DNA of 9,872 bases from Desulfuromonadales bacterium. Its GTDB lineage: Bacteria; Desulfobacterota; Desulfuromonadia; Desulfuromonadales; BM103. The stretch spans positions 1-9,872 of the forward strand of contig DAOVNV010000078.1 of the NCBI GenBank assembly GCA_030630015.1, given 5' to 3'. Positions 1 to 6,703 of the stretch are shown here, in pieces (within the stretch, counting starts at the first letter, position 1; each line of letters starts with the position of its first letter). A program made the position numbers and the translations under genes. The notes beneath the pieces are model-generated. The model had not been told where the DNA came from and did no database searches. It worked only from the letters and a program-made list of their open reading frames with translations.

Positions 1-572
1 CCAAATTCCTGTTCGAGTTCATGAATCCTTGGGAAGCAGCTTTGCAGGCTCATATTCTCGGGGGTCGCCGCAACATTAAAAAAAACCATCGGGCCGATCA
101 ATTTGTCGAGGGCCTCGGCGCCAAGCCGTCGCCGAGCGAAATCGGCCAGGGTCTCGTCCACGCCATCCGTACGCTTCGGTACAACCATTTCGCCCGCGAG
201 GCGCAGTTTGCCCGGCCAACTGATCAGCTTCGACTTGAGAAACATCGGTCCGTTTTCAGGCAGCTGATGCAACATGCCTTCGCTGTAAATGAAACGCTTG
301 CGAGCATTGTCGTTGGAGCGTTCCAGACTCTCGCGGATACCGAGATGATCACAGAGATCAAGGGTCATTGGCTTGCTGTCGAGGAAACCGTTCGGCCCCC
401 ATTCACACAGGTAGCCCTCCTCCTTGATGCTCCAGATCTTGCCGCCGGTGCGATCGTCGCGCTCAAAAACTTCGACATCGACTTCCAGACCGGCTTCCAC
501 GGCCAGCCGTTCGATCGCATAAGCAGTGGCCAAACCGGAGATCCCGGCACCGATGATTGCTATGTGGGTCAT
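1..572 (-). CDS. hemG: Protoporphyrinogen oxidase HemG/HemY type, N-terminal 190 codons (3' end outside window)
   Basis: This FAD-dependent enzyme oxidises protoporphyrinogen IX to protoporphyrin IX, the penultimate step of protoporphyrin-route heme synthesis, usually at the inner face of the membrane. The protein opens with a Rossmann FAD motif (GAGISGL, residues 8-14). Next come the acidic end of the second beta strand with TGGK (residues 40-43) and the family hallmark WGPNGF (56-61). The stretch PENMSLQSCFPR (from residue 171) also matches the family. The ATG at 572 is preceded by a strong GGAGGA ribosome binding site (577-582), which fixes the start. The reading frame stays open to the window edge. 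One anomaly is that the strongly conserved SG(I/V)(Y/F)AGD segment is replaced by FFNVAAT (residues 164-170, positions 63-83), next to an 8-T run and a 5-C run. The upstream neighbour is an SDR gene separated by a repeat-rich gap. The family call is firm, but whether the enzyme works is open. Confidence 0.9.
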   Translation of the reverse strand, partial: MTHIAIIGAGISGLATAYAIERLAVEAGLEVDVEVFERDDRTGGKIWSIKEEGYLCEWGPNGFLDSKPMTLDLCDHLGIRESLERSNDNARKRFIYSEGMLHQLPENGPMFLKSKLISWPGKLRLAGEMVVPKRTDGVDETLADFARRRLGAEALDKLIGPMVFFNVAATPENMSLQSCFPRIHELEQEF

Positions 573-597
573 GATTTCCTCCGGAAATCAGGGACGC

Positions 598-635
598 GGG
601 ACCCGCCGTCGCCAAAGGCTATGGCGAGGCAAGCG
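598..635 (+). repeat. REP-like palindromic repeat, copy 1 (inverted partner of 775-812)
   Basis: By hand alignment this copy matches the reverse complement of 775-812 at 33 of 38 positions. Internally it folds as CGCCGTCGCC, an AAA loop and GGCTATGGCG, giving a 10-pair stem with one G-T wobble and one mismatch. Mismatches between the copies fall mainly in the hairpin loop, as expected if structure is conserved. It could be a REP/BIME-type element or the terminal repeat of a small non-autonomous mobile element. Confidence 0.7.
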
Positions 636-697
636 TGGGACGCGAGACGAGTTAAATCGAAACCCTCGTTTCGCTCTCCTAACCCTTAGTCCTGGTT

Positions 698-727
698 ATT
701 GTAAGTGGAACTCCTTTGAACTGACCA
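698..727 (-). promoter_or_regulatory. Weak candidate sigma-70 promoter for hemG
   Basis: On the minus strand, TGGTCA (727-722, 4/6 to the -35 consensus) is followed after 18 bp by TACAAT (703-698, 5/6 to the -10 consensus). It would give a leader of roughly 120 nt that runs through repeat copy 1. It is the best match in the gap, but no other evidence supports it. Confidence 0.25.
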
Positions 728-774
728 TAGAACAGACAAACACACTGCGTGACAAAATAGAAAAAACATTTCCG

Positions 775-812
775 CGCTTGCCACGCCATAGCCGCAGGCG
801 ACGGCGGGTTCC
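775..812 (-). repeat. REP-like palindromic repeat, copy 2 (inverted partner of 598-635)
   Basis: This is the second arm of the inverted pair. Its own stem pairs CGCCATAGCC with GGCGACGGCG around the loop GCA. It lies just downstream of the SDR stop codon on the minus strand and abuts the perfect hairpin at 813-835. No obvious target-site duplication flanks the pair. Confidence 0.7.
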
Positions 813-835
813 GGGCTCAATGGGACATTGAGCCC
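813..835 (-). other. Perfect 9-bp hairpin spanning the SDR stop codon
   Basis: GGGCTCAAT (813-821) pairs perfectly with ATTGAGCCC (827-835) around a 5-nt loop. On the minus strand the hairpin contains the last codons and the TGA of the SDR gene (817-819). No T-run follows, so it does not look like an intrinsic terminator. It may protect the mRNA 3' end or belong to the adjacent repeat. Confidence 0.6.
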
Positions 836-1752
836 AGATAACCCATATCTGGCGCATCGAGCTGCGCGGCGACATTTTTCAGCCCGGCCGCCAGGTCCGG
901 GTACTGCAAGACAACGCCCAGTTGCTCGATCATCTTGCGGTTATCCATGCGCCGGGCCTCGGAAAGATAGGACAGCATCATCGGGTTCATCACCTTGCGG
1001 GCCTCGTCCATGTCGACCGGTTGCGGCCGCGGCAGGCCAAGCAGGTCAGCAATCGCATTAAAGTACTGGGTCATGGTGCCAGGCTGGCCGTCGCTGACAT
1101 TAAAAATTTCGCCGTCCCCGGCCCATTCGGCAGCCGCCAGGCAAACCGCAGCCAGATCATCGGCGTGAATACGATTAGTCGGCGGCGAGTCGGCTTCTGC
1201 CAGCACCGGATGCCCCTGTTTGATCCGGGCAATCGGCAAGCGCCCCGGACCATAAATCCCTGTGACGCGCAGAATCACAATCGGCACACCAAGGTTGTGG
1301 CCCCATTCGATCAGACGGTTTTCCGCATCAACCCGCCTTTTGGCGCGACTGGTCTGTGGATTGACCGGAGTTTGTTCATCAATCAAGGCCCCGCCACAGT
1401 CCCCGTAGACACCGCTGGTACTGACATAGATGACCTTGGCAGGGGCCTGTTCTTTCCCAAGTGCCTTGCAGAAGTTGCGCATGCGGGGATCGATCGCCCC
1501 GCCGCCCGGCGGCGGGGCCAGGTAGAAAACCAGCTTGCCTGCAATGGGTAGATCGGCCAGTGAAGCCGCCCTGTCCAGGTCAGCTTGAACAGGCGTGATG
1601 CCGTGCCCAGCCAGCCGCTCTGCACTGCTCTTCGCACGGGCAACCGCAGACACCTGTCCGCCACTTTCCTGCACAAGCTGCGCCACCCGCACCCCTATAT
1701 CGCCACAGCCGACGATCAGGACATCATTTTTCGGTTTTTTTACATCGCTCAT
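817..1752 (-). CDS. Atypical SDR-family NAD(P)-dependent epimerase/dehydratase-like protein (YeeZ type)
   Basis: This is a nucleotide-sugar-epimerase-like Rossmann protein whose substrate is not known. Counting from the upstream TTG at 1764, the N-terminal beta strand carries GCGDIG (19-24), the dinucleotide-binding glycine motif typical of YeeZ-like atypical SDRs. STSGVYGD (115-122) corresponds to the catalytic Ser/Thr strand, RVTGIYGPGR (166-175) is a family landmark, and NRIHADDLA (197-205) is the epimerase-type loop. A canonical YxxxK pair is not visible. The segment after the STSGVYGD strand reads TSRAKRR, which suggests loss of classical SDR chemistry. I chose the ATG at 1752, giving 311 aa. 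An in-frame TTG at 1764 preceded by GAGAGAA would give 315 aa, and neither start has a strong ribosome site. The fold is clear, but the function is not assignable. Confidence 0.85.
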   Translation of the reverse strand: MSDVKKPKNDVLIVGCGDIGVRVAQLVQESGGQVSAVARAKSSAERLAGHGITPVQADLDRAASLADLPIAGKLVFYLAPPPGGGAIDPRMRNFCKALGKEQAPAKVIYVSTSGVYGDCGGALIDEQTPVNPQTSRAKRRVDAENRLIEWGHNLGVPIVILRVTGIYGPGRLPIARIKQGHPVLAEADSPPTNRIHADDLAAVCLAAAEWAGDGEIFNVSDGQPGTMTQYFNAIADLLGLPRPQPVDMDEARKVMNPMMLSYLSEARRMDNRKMIEQLGVVLQYPDLAAGLKNVAAQLDAPDMGYLGSMSH

Positions 1753-1816
1753 CACTGTTTTCAAACCGATTAAAATTCTCTCAACTTGCTGACTTCCCTA
1801 CTCTGCTGAATACTCT

Positions 1817-1882
1817 GTAGGAGCGCCCTCCAGGTCGCGAAGATTTTGTCATTTTTGTTCGCGGTCTGAAGACCGCTCCTAC
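1817..1882. repeat. REP doublet (REPIN-like hairpin) between pepN and the SDR gene
   Basis: Two 25-bp arms, 1817-1841 and the reverse complement of 1858-1882, agree at 20 of 25 positions and are separated by 16 AT-rich bases. Both begin GTAGGAGCG and end GCGAA, the conserved head and tail seen in many bacterial REP sequences. The 1858-1882 arm contains its own perfect stem, GCGGTCT (1861-1867) with AGACCGC (1870-1876). Such doublets are usually mobilised in trans by REP-associated tyrosine transposases (RAYT), and none is encoded here. The element starts 21 bp after pepN ends and may also stabilise or end that transcript. Confidence 0.85.
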
Positions 1883-1903
1883 CATGCCGGTGGCAGGTCC
1901 CTT

Positions 1904-4552
1904 TCAGCACTGGTCCAGGGATTTTCCGACAATTTCCCCGACATCCCTCGACAGGCCGTCACGCAAGCGGATCCGTTCCAGCTGCTCCCGCATGAGCTGC
2001 TGCCGCTCCTCATCATAACGACGCCAACGGATCAGGGTCCCAACCAGGCGGGCCGCCACTTGGGGGTTGAAGGCATCGAGCGCGATGACCTGGTCAGCCA
2101 CGAAACGGTAGCCGGCACCGGAAGCAACGTGGAAACAGGCCGGGTTGGCATGCGCAAAGGCGCTGACCAGGGCACGCATGCGATTCGGATTTTTCAGGCT
2201 GAACGTCGGATGTTCCATCAAGTGCGAAACATGATCAAGCGTTTCATCGCCAGGAGCTGTCGCCTGCAGGGTAAACCACTTGTCGACCACCAGAGGGTCG
2301 TCCTGGTACTGGTGATAGAAAGCCACCAGGGACTCCTCCCATCGAGGAAGTTTACCATGGACCAGGCAGGTCAGGGCTGTCAAACAGTCGGTCATATTGT
2401 CGGCGTCTGTGAATTGGCGAAAACAATCGTCGACAATCTTCTCTGACCGCAACAGGGACAGATACGCCATACAGAGGTTTTTCAGGCTGCGGCGACCGAT
2501 CGCCCCAGGTGAAATATCGAAGAGACCTGGATCCCGCATCAGTTGCATGACGGCATCCAGTTCAGGCTCCAGGACAGTCGCGAGGTTGTAACGCAGACTT
2601 TCGCGCGCCGCATGAATAGCTCCGGGGTCAGCAACAGGCATTGCCTCCGCTAGTTCAATCTCGCTCGGCAGCGTCAGAGCCAGACTCAGCAGGGCCGGAT
2701 CGGCGTTGCGATCCGAGAGAGCTTTGCGGAATGCGTTCAGAAAAAGACCCGGAATCTCCGGCTCCCGACCAGCCTGAATGTCATCAACCAGGCTCAGCAG
2801 CAGCTTCCTGGCCAAGCGCTGACCGGCCTCCCAGCGATTGAAAGCATCACTGTCGTGAGCAAACAGGAAAGCCAGGTCGGCATCGCTATAATCGAAGCGA
2901 AGCTGCACCGGCGCGGAAAAGTCACGCAGCAGCGACGGGACCGGAGGCTGGGCAACCCCCTCGATCAGGAATTCCTGTTCCCAATCCTTGACCGGCAACA
3001 CCAGGGTTTCTCTCGATGGGCCATCTTCTCTGGCCAGAAGAAGTGGCAAATCAGCCCCGTCCGGCCCAAGTAATCCGACAGCCAGGGGGATCAGGAAAGG
3101 TTGTTTGCCGGCCTGTCCGGGAGTATCCGGGCCCTCCTGCCGGACCTTCAGCCGATAGGTCTGTGCGGCCGCATCGTACTCCCCGCTCACTTCAAGCAGA
3201 GGGGTGCCGGACTGGCTGTACCAACGTCCGAACTGCGCCAGGTCAATACCGCCGGCCTCGGCCATCGTTTCAAGAAAATCATCGGTGGTCACCGCCTGGC
3301 CGTCGAACCGCTCCAGGTAAAGTTTGACGCCCTTGATGAATGCGTCACGCCCGAGTAGCGTCTGGTACATGCGGATCACTTCCGCACCCTTGTTGTAAAC
3401 GGTCGCCGTATAGAAATTGTTGATTTCAACGTAACTGTCGGGACGCACCGGGTGCGCCATCGGGCCGGCGTCTTCGGGGAACTGGGCATTGCGCAGCATG
3501 CGCACTTCGTTGATCCGCTTGACCGGCCGCGAACCCATATCACTGGAAAACTCCTGGTCGCGGAATACGGTCAGACCTTCCTTGAGGCTCAGTTGAAACC
3601 AGTCACGGCAGGTTACGCGGTTGCCGGTCCAGTTGTGGAAATACTCATGGCCAATCACGCCTTCAATCGCCTGAAAATCCGCATCGGTAGCCGTGTCAGG
3701 CTTAGCAAGGACATACTTGGAATTGAAAACATTCAGGCCCTTATTCTCCATCGCCCCCATGTTAAAATCGTCCACGGCAACGATCTTGTACTCGTCCAGA
3801 TCGTATTCGAGACCAAAAGTTTTTTCATCCCAAGTCATCGATTTCTTGAGCGACTGCATGGCATGTTCACACTTGGAGCGATTGCGCTCTTCGACAAAAA
3901 TCTGCAGGGCGACTTTGCGTCCCGAGCAGGTCGTAAAGGTGTCTTCGATGGCGACCAGGTCCCCGGCGACCATGGCAAACAGGTAGCTCGGCTTCGGGAA
4001 GGGATCGACGAAGGTGGCATAGTGTCTGCCATCCTCCAACTCACCTGACGCAACGCAGTTGCCATTGGACAACAACACCTGGCAGGAGGTCCTGTCCGCA
4101 CTCAGAGTGACGGTAAAGCGGGCCATAACATCCGGCCGGTCCGGGTAGAAGGTGATCTTCCGAAAGCCCTGGGCCTCGCATTGGGTGCAGAAGATGCCGC
4201 TGGACCGATAGAGCCCCTCCAGTGCCTCGTTGCCCTCGGGATCGATCAGGACCGTCGTTGCCAGGCTGAATTCCTCCGGGACCCGGTCGATTGTCAGGCC
4301 TTCCTTGTCCTGATTGAAGTCCGCAGGGTCGAGTGGCTTACCGTCCAGCACAACCTCGACGAGTTCCAGTTGCCGACCGTCAAGGCGCAGAGAGTCATCA
4401 TCCCCAACGCAAGCAGGGTTGCTGCGCATCTGCAGAACAGCATGCACTTTGGTCCTGGTCGGGTGCAGGTCGATACGTAGTTCAAGTTGATCCACCAGGT
4501 GGGTGGGGGGACTATAATCTTTCAGGTAATGGGTGGTCAGTTTCTGAGACAT
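1904..4552 (-). CDS. pepN: Aminopeptidase N (M1 family, PepN)
   Basis: This zinc metallopeptidase removes N-terminal residues from peptides in the cytosol during the late stages of protein turnover. The 882-residue length is close to E. coli PepN, and no signal peptide is seen. The exopeptidase motif GAMEN is at residues 266-270. The zinc site HEYFH is at 302-306 within GHEYFHNWTGNR, and the third zinc ligand is Glu325 in LKEGLTVF, with the HExxH-x18-E spacing expected for family M1. All catalytic landmarks are intact, and the frame is open from end to end. The ATG at 4552 has a modest GGAAA site about 6 nt upstream. The gene stands alone. Upstream, a possible short ORF overlaps its start and could influence translation. 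Downstream lies a REP doublet. I regard the identification as secure. Confidence 0.97.
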   Translation of the reverse strand: MSQKLTTHYLKDYSPPTHLVDQLELRIDLHPTRTKVHAVLQMRSNPACVGDDDSLRLDGRQLELVEVVLDGKPLDPADFNQDKEGLTIDRVPEEFSLATTVLIDPEGNEALEGLYRSSGIFCTQCEAQGFRKITFYPDRPDVMARFTVTLSADRTSCQVLLSNGNCVASGELEDGRHYATFVDPFPKPSYLFAMVAGDLVAIEDTFTTCSGRKVALQIFVEERNRSKCEHAMQSLKKSMTWDEKTFGLEYDLDEYKIVAVDDFNMGAMENKGLNVFNSKYVLAKPDTATDADFQAIEGVIGHEYFHNWTGNRVTCRDWFQLSLKEGLTVFRDQEFSSDMGSRPVKRINEVRMLRNAQFPEDAGPMAHPVRPDSYVEINNFYTATVYNKGAEVIRMYQTLLGRDAFIKGVKLYLERFDGQAVTTDDFLETMAEAGGIDLAQFGRWYSQSGTPLLEVSGEYDAAAQTYRLKVRQEGPDTPGQAGKQPFLIPLAVGLLGPDGADLPLLLAREDGPSRETLVLPVKDWEQEFLIEGVAQPPVPSLLRDFSAPVQLRFDYSDADLAFLFAHDSDAFNRWEAGQRLARKLLLSLVDDIQAGREPEIPGLFLNAFRKALSDRNADPALLSLALTLPSEIELAEAMPVADPGAIHAARESLRYNLATVLEPELDAVMQLMRDPGLFDISPGAIGRRSLKNLCMAYLSLLRSEKIVDDCFRQFTDADNMTDCLTALTCLVHGKLPRWEESLVAFYHQYQDDPLVVDKWFTLQATAPGDETLDHVSHLMEHPTFSLKNPNRMRALVSAFAHANPACFHVASGAGYRFVADQVIALDAFNPQVAARLVGTLIRWRRYDEERQQLMREQLERIRLRDGLSRDVGEIVGKSLDQC

Positions 4553-4683
4553 GTTATTTTCCGGAAGTCGCTTAAAAGTGAATAGGGCAAAGATTTCTCG
4601 TCAAGATACCGCAAACTGCCAATGATCGTAAAGAACGACATGAGCAAGGTGGGGTTGTTTTGATGCCGGGGGGAGAGGGGCAT
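4537..4683 (-). CDS. Possible 48-aa upstream ORF overlapping the pepN start (speculative)
   Basis: The ATG at 4683 follows a near-ideal AAGGAGG with a 7-nt gap, a better ribosome site than that of pepN itself. The 48-codon frame begins MPLSPRHQNN and ends after RKITCLRN, with its stop 16 nt inside pepN in another frame. That arrangement would suit translational coupling or a leader peptide. The peptide has no recognisable motif, and its composition is unremarkable. A chance ribosome-site match is entirely possible, so the call is weak. Confidence 0.22.
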   Translation of the reverse strand: MPLSPRHQNNPTLLMSFFTIIGSLRYLDEKSLPYSLLSDFRKITCLRN

Positions 4684-4719
4684 AACATTCCCTCCTTCAT
4701 AAAAAACAACACATAACAG

Positions 4720-4753
4720 AACAGGCATCAGTTTATGAAAAACTGCGCCTGTT
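4720..4753 (-). terminator. Imperfect hairpin, possible terminator of the wtp operon
   Basis: AACAGGC and CAGTTT (4720-4734) pair with AAACTG and GCCTGTT (4740-4753), giving 13 pairs with a small internal loop and a 5-nt apical loop. On the minus strand a T-rich stretch follows only after about ten bases, so it is not a textbook intrinsic terminator. It lies about 130 nt after the wtpC stop and ahead of pepN. An alternative is a structured pepN leader. Confidence 0.3.
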
Positions 4754-4833
4754 GGCAAGCAAGTGATCATCAATGATCAACATTAAAATAGGTATTATGT
4801 CCCCCGACTCACTGTGATTTTTCAGAGGACCGA

Positions 4834-4858
4834 GGGGACTGACCTTAGGTCTGTCCCC
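4834..4858. repeat. GC-rich palindromic element downstream of wtpC
   Basis: GGGGACTGACC (4834-4844) and GGTCTGTCCCC (4848-4858) form an 11-bp stem with one T-T mismatch and a TTA loop. The neighbouring sequence (TGTCCCCC at 4799-4806) could pair with the same GGGGAC strand, suggesting a compound element. It begins 22 bp after the wtpC stop. No T-run follows on either side, so a REP-like extragenic repeat or 3'-end stabiliser is more likely than a terminator. Confidence 0.6.
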
Positions 4859-4880
4859 AGATTTTCTGGATGGAAAGCTT

Positions 4881-5918
4881 TCAAAAAGTATGGATAGCAG
4901 TTGATTTGAAAAAGAGAAAAATTTCTTTGCCCTCCTGAAGTTCCATTTCAACCAACGCCCCCTTTGTGACCAGAGCACAGAAACTGGTTTTATTTACCTC
5001 AATATGAATTTCGTAATAAAAACCCTGGGAAATTATCCGTACAATCTGCCCACTAAAACTGTTGCGCATACTTGATTGCAGCTGTTCTGCGCTGAGCACA
5101 ATATCTTCCGGGCGTATAGCAATGAACCGGTGCCCGTCTCTGTAACTATGCCCGAGTTGAATTTGTAGTCCTTCAATCGTCGCTGTTTCGTTTTTCAGAG
5201 TAACGGCAAAAAGATTTTTCATCCCGACAAAGTTTGACACCATCGTTGATACCGGCCGCTGAAAAATATCCTCCATACTGCCAGTCTGTTCGATCCTTCC
5301 GTCATTCATGACGGCACCCCGTCCACCCAGAGCCAGAGCTTCGGAAAAATCGTGAGTCACCATAAGAATCGTTGCAGTCGTATTCTGCTGAAGTTGTTTG
5401 AGCAGCAAGCGAAATTCTTCGCGCAAGCGTGGATCAAGGGCAGAGAGAGGTTCATCCAGCAATAAAATCTTCGGATTGACCACCAGAGCGCGGGCCATGG
5501 CGACGCGCTGTTGTTCACCACCACTCAAGGTTTCAGGGTAGCGTCTTTCAAGACCCTCCAGATTAAGCAGCGTCAGTAATTCTCGCAGGTGGTTTTCTCC
5601 TGCAGCTTTATTTTCTTTGCTGAAATGCAAACCATAGCGAATATTTTCGACAACTGTCAGATGCGGGAACAGAGCATAGTCTTGATAAACAATGCTGATT
5701 CCACGTTTTTCGGGTGGCAGGTGGGTTATCTCCTCAGCACCAATTTTTATGCGGCCAGTTTTGGGTTGAATCAACCCGGCAATAGTCTCCAACAGGATGG
5801 TTTTGCCTGAACCACTTGGCCCCATGATGATGAAGAATTCATTTTCTTCAACTTCAAAAGTAATATCCCGCAGGTGAAATTCACCGAGATCGATATGGAG
5901 ATTTTCAACGGAGATCAT
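4881..5918 (-). CDS. wtpC: Tungstate/molybdate ABC transporter ATP-binding protein (WtpC type)
   Basis: This is the ATPase subunit that powers oxyanion import through WtpB at the cytoplasmic face of the membrane. The nucleotide-binding domain is complete. Walker A GPSGSGKT is at 33-40, the Q-loop Gln79 lies in VYQDYALFPH, the signature LSGGEQQ is at 131-137, Walker B ILLLDEP is at 151-157, the D-loop SALD is at 159-162 and the switch His is at 189. The C-terminal part (roughly 265-345) looks like a TOBE/Mop-type domain, which in ModC and WtpC relatives can bind oxyanion. The length of 345 aa is normal. The start overlaps the end of wtpB by 14 nt, so translation is probably coupled. ATP-binding subunits of this group are similar to one another, and specificity is inferred from the adjacent WtpA. 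Confidence 0.9.
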   Translation of the reverse strand: MISVENLHIDLGEFHLRDITFEVEENEFFIIMGPSGSGKTILLETIAGLIQPKTGRIKIGAEEITHLPPEKRGISIVYQDYALFPHLTVVENIRYGLHFSKENKAAGENHLRELLTLLNLEGLERRYPETLSGGEQQRVAMARALVVNPKILLLDEPLSALDPRLREEFRLLLKQLQQNTTATILMVTHDFSEALALGGRGAVMNDGRIEQTGSMEDIFQRPVSTMVSNFVGMKNLFAVTLKNETATIEGLQIQLGHSYRDGHRFIAIRPEDIVLSAEQLQSSMRNSFSGQIVRIISQGFYYEIHIEVNKTSFCALVTKGALVEMELQEGKEIFLFFKSTAIHTF

Positions 5919-6699
5919 GCTGGTTTTTCTGTTTTGTAGTTAGGGTGCGCAGCAGCAGAAACAGCAGCAGACAAATGCCGATCAGCCAGACTGCAACCGG
6001 CTGAGAATATTTCAACCCATAGGTTTCAAAGCGCTCATAGATCATCACCGGAGCAATCATCGGGTGGTAAGCGACAATGACAACCGCACCGAATTCACTG
6101 ATTGCCCGGGCGCTGGCCATGATAATCCCGGCCAACATACTGCGCCAGGCCAGGGGAAAGGTAATCCGGAAAAAAGTACTGGTCATGGAAGCACCAAGGC
6201 TGCGCGAAACATTTTCCAGCCGGGGTGAAACAGCATCAAACCCTTCTTTGGCGGCTTTGATATAAAAGGGGATGGCAACAAATGTCATCACCGTGATAAT
6301 TCCGGTGACACTCCCCATGATCCGGATTCCCCATTCGGACAGAATTTGTCCGAACCAGTGATTGCGACCCGCCACACTGAGGATGGCAATGCCGACAACC
6401 GGATGGGGAATAATGATTGGCAGGTCGATAATCCCCTCGACCAATCGCTTTCCGTGAAATTCATGGCGAGCCAGCAGGTAAGCAAGGGGAGTTCCTAAAA
6501 TAAAGGAGATCAAGGCCGCCACTCCGGCAGCCGTAAGACTCAACTCAATGGAATTCAGGACGTCTTTATCAAGGATGGTCTCTTTCAACATCTCCAGCGA
6601 TGGAGCGGTTAACAGCTGGACCAGGGGAAGGGCGATAAAAGCCATCACCGTGACGGCGCAGGCAATGGTTCCCCAGAAAAAGAAATCTTTTCGCAACAT
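5905..6699 (-). CDS. wtpB: Tungstate/molybdate ABC transporter permease (WtpB/ModB type)
   Basis: This is the inner-membrane permease subunit, presumably working as a homodimer. Of its 264 residues, six hydrophobic segments can be picked out at roughly 8-30, 53-77, 90-110, 126-148, 188-211 and 234-253. A cytoplasmic EAA-type coupling loop around 165-185 contains SRSLGASMTSTFFRI and is the docking site for the ATPase. The ISEFGAVVIVAY run after it is typical of molybdate/tungstate/sulfate permeases. The ATG at 6699 lies only four bases after the wtpA stop. The tail overlaps wtpC by 14 nt, placing all three in one operon. It is intact and has nothing unusual. Confidence 0.92.
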   Translation of the reverse strand: MLRKDFFFWGTIACAVTVMAFIALPLVQLLTAPSLEMLKETILDKDVLNSIELSLTAAGVAALISFILGTPLAYLLARHEFHGKRLVEGIIDLPIIIPHPVVGIAILSVAGRNHWFGQILSEWGIRIMGSVTGIITVMTFVAIPFYIKAAKEGFDAVSPRLENVSRSLGASMTSTFFRITFPLAWRSMLAGIIMASARAISEFGAVVIVAYHPMIAPVMIYERFETYGLKYSQPVAVWLIGICLLLFLLLRTLTTKQKNQHDLR

Positions 6700-6703
6700 C
6701 TGC

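Larger units (their letters stand above)
573..816. other. Intergenic gap between SDR gene and hemG
   Basis: No gene is supported here. The gap holds two inverted copies of a GC-rich 38-bp repeat (598-635 and 775-812) around an AT-richer 139-bp core. It also contains two copies of GGGACGCG (591-598 and 637-644). The core contains the only candidate hemG promoter I could see. Plus-strand reading frames across this region look like chance openings. Confidence 0.7.
4553..4880. other. Intergenic region between wtpC and pepN
   Basis: This gap of about 330 bp holds a GC-rich palindrome (4834-4858), an imperfect 13-bp hairpin (4720-4753), a pair of TGATCA hexamers four bases apart (4764-4779) and the possible short ORF ahead of pepN. 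I found no convincing sigma-70 promoter for pepN. A TTGACG near 4600 has no good -10 at the right distance. No RNA gene is recognised. Confidence 0.6.

Noticed and set aside
21..689. Plus-strand open frame of 222 codons across the left end
   Set aside because: It is antisense to hemG, which has a strong ribosome site and a clear FAD motif. The tail runs through the repeat region.
922..1551. Long plus-strand open frame opposite the SDR gene
   Set aside because: It is antisense to a well-matched Rossmann-fold gene, has no recognisable motif and no ribosome site. It follows from the GC-rich codon use of the real gene.
3452..4048. Plus-strand open frame of 198 codons opposite pepN
   Set aside because: It lies antisense to the catalytic region of pepN, whose motifs are complete. 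The plus-strand product has no family features.
4600..4640. Sigma-54 type promoter ahead of pepN (TGGCA and TTTGC)
   Set aside because: The GG and GC doublets are eight bases apart, not the required ten.
4764..4779. Two TGATCA hexamers four bases apart as an operator for pepN
   Set aside because: Each hexamer is a common self-complementary sequence. The site is over 200 bases from pepN and no promoter is recognised beside it.
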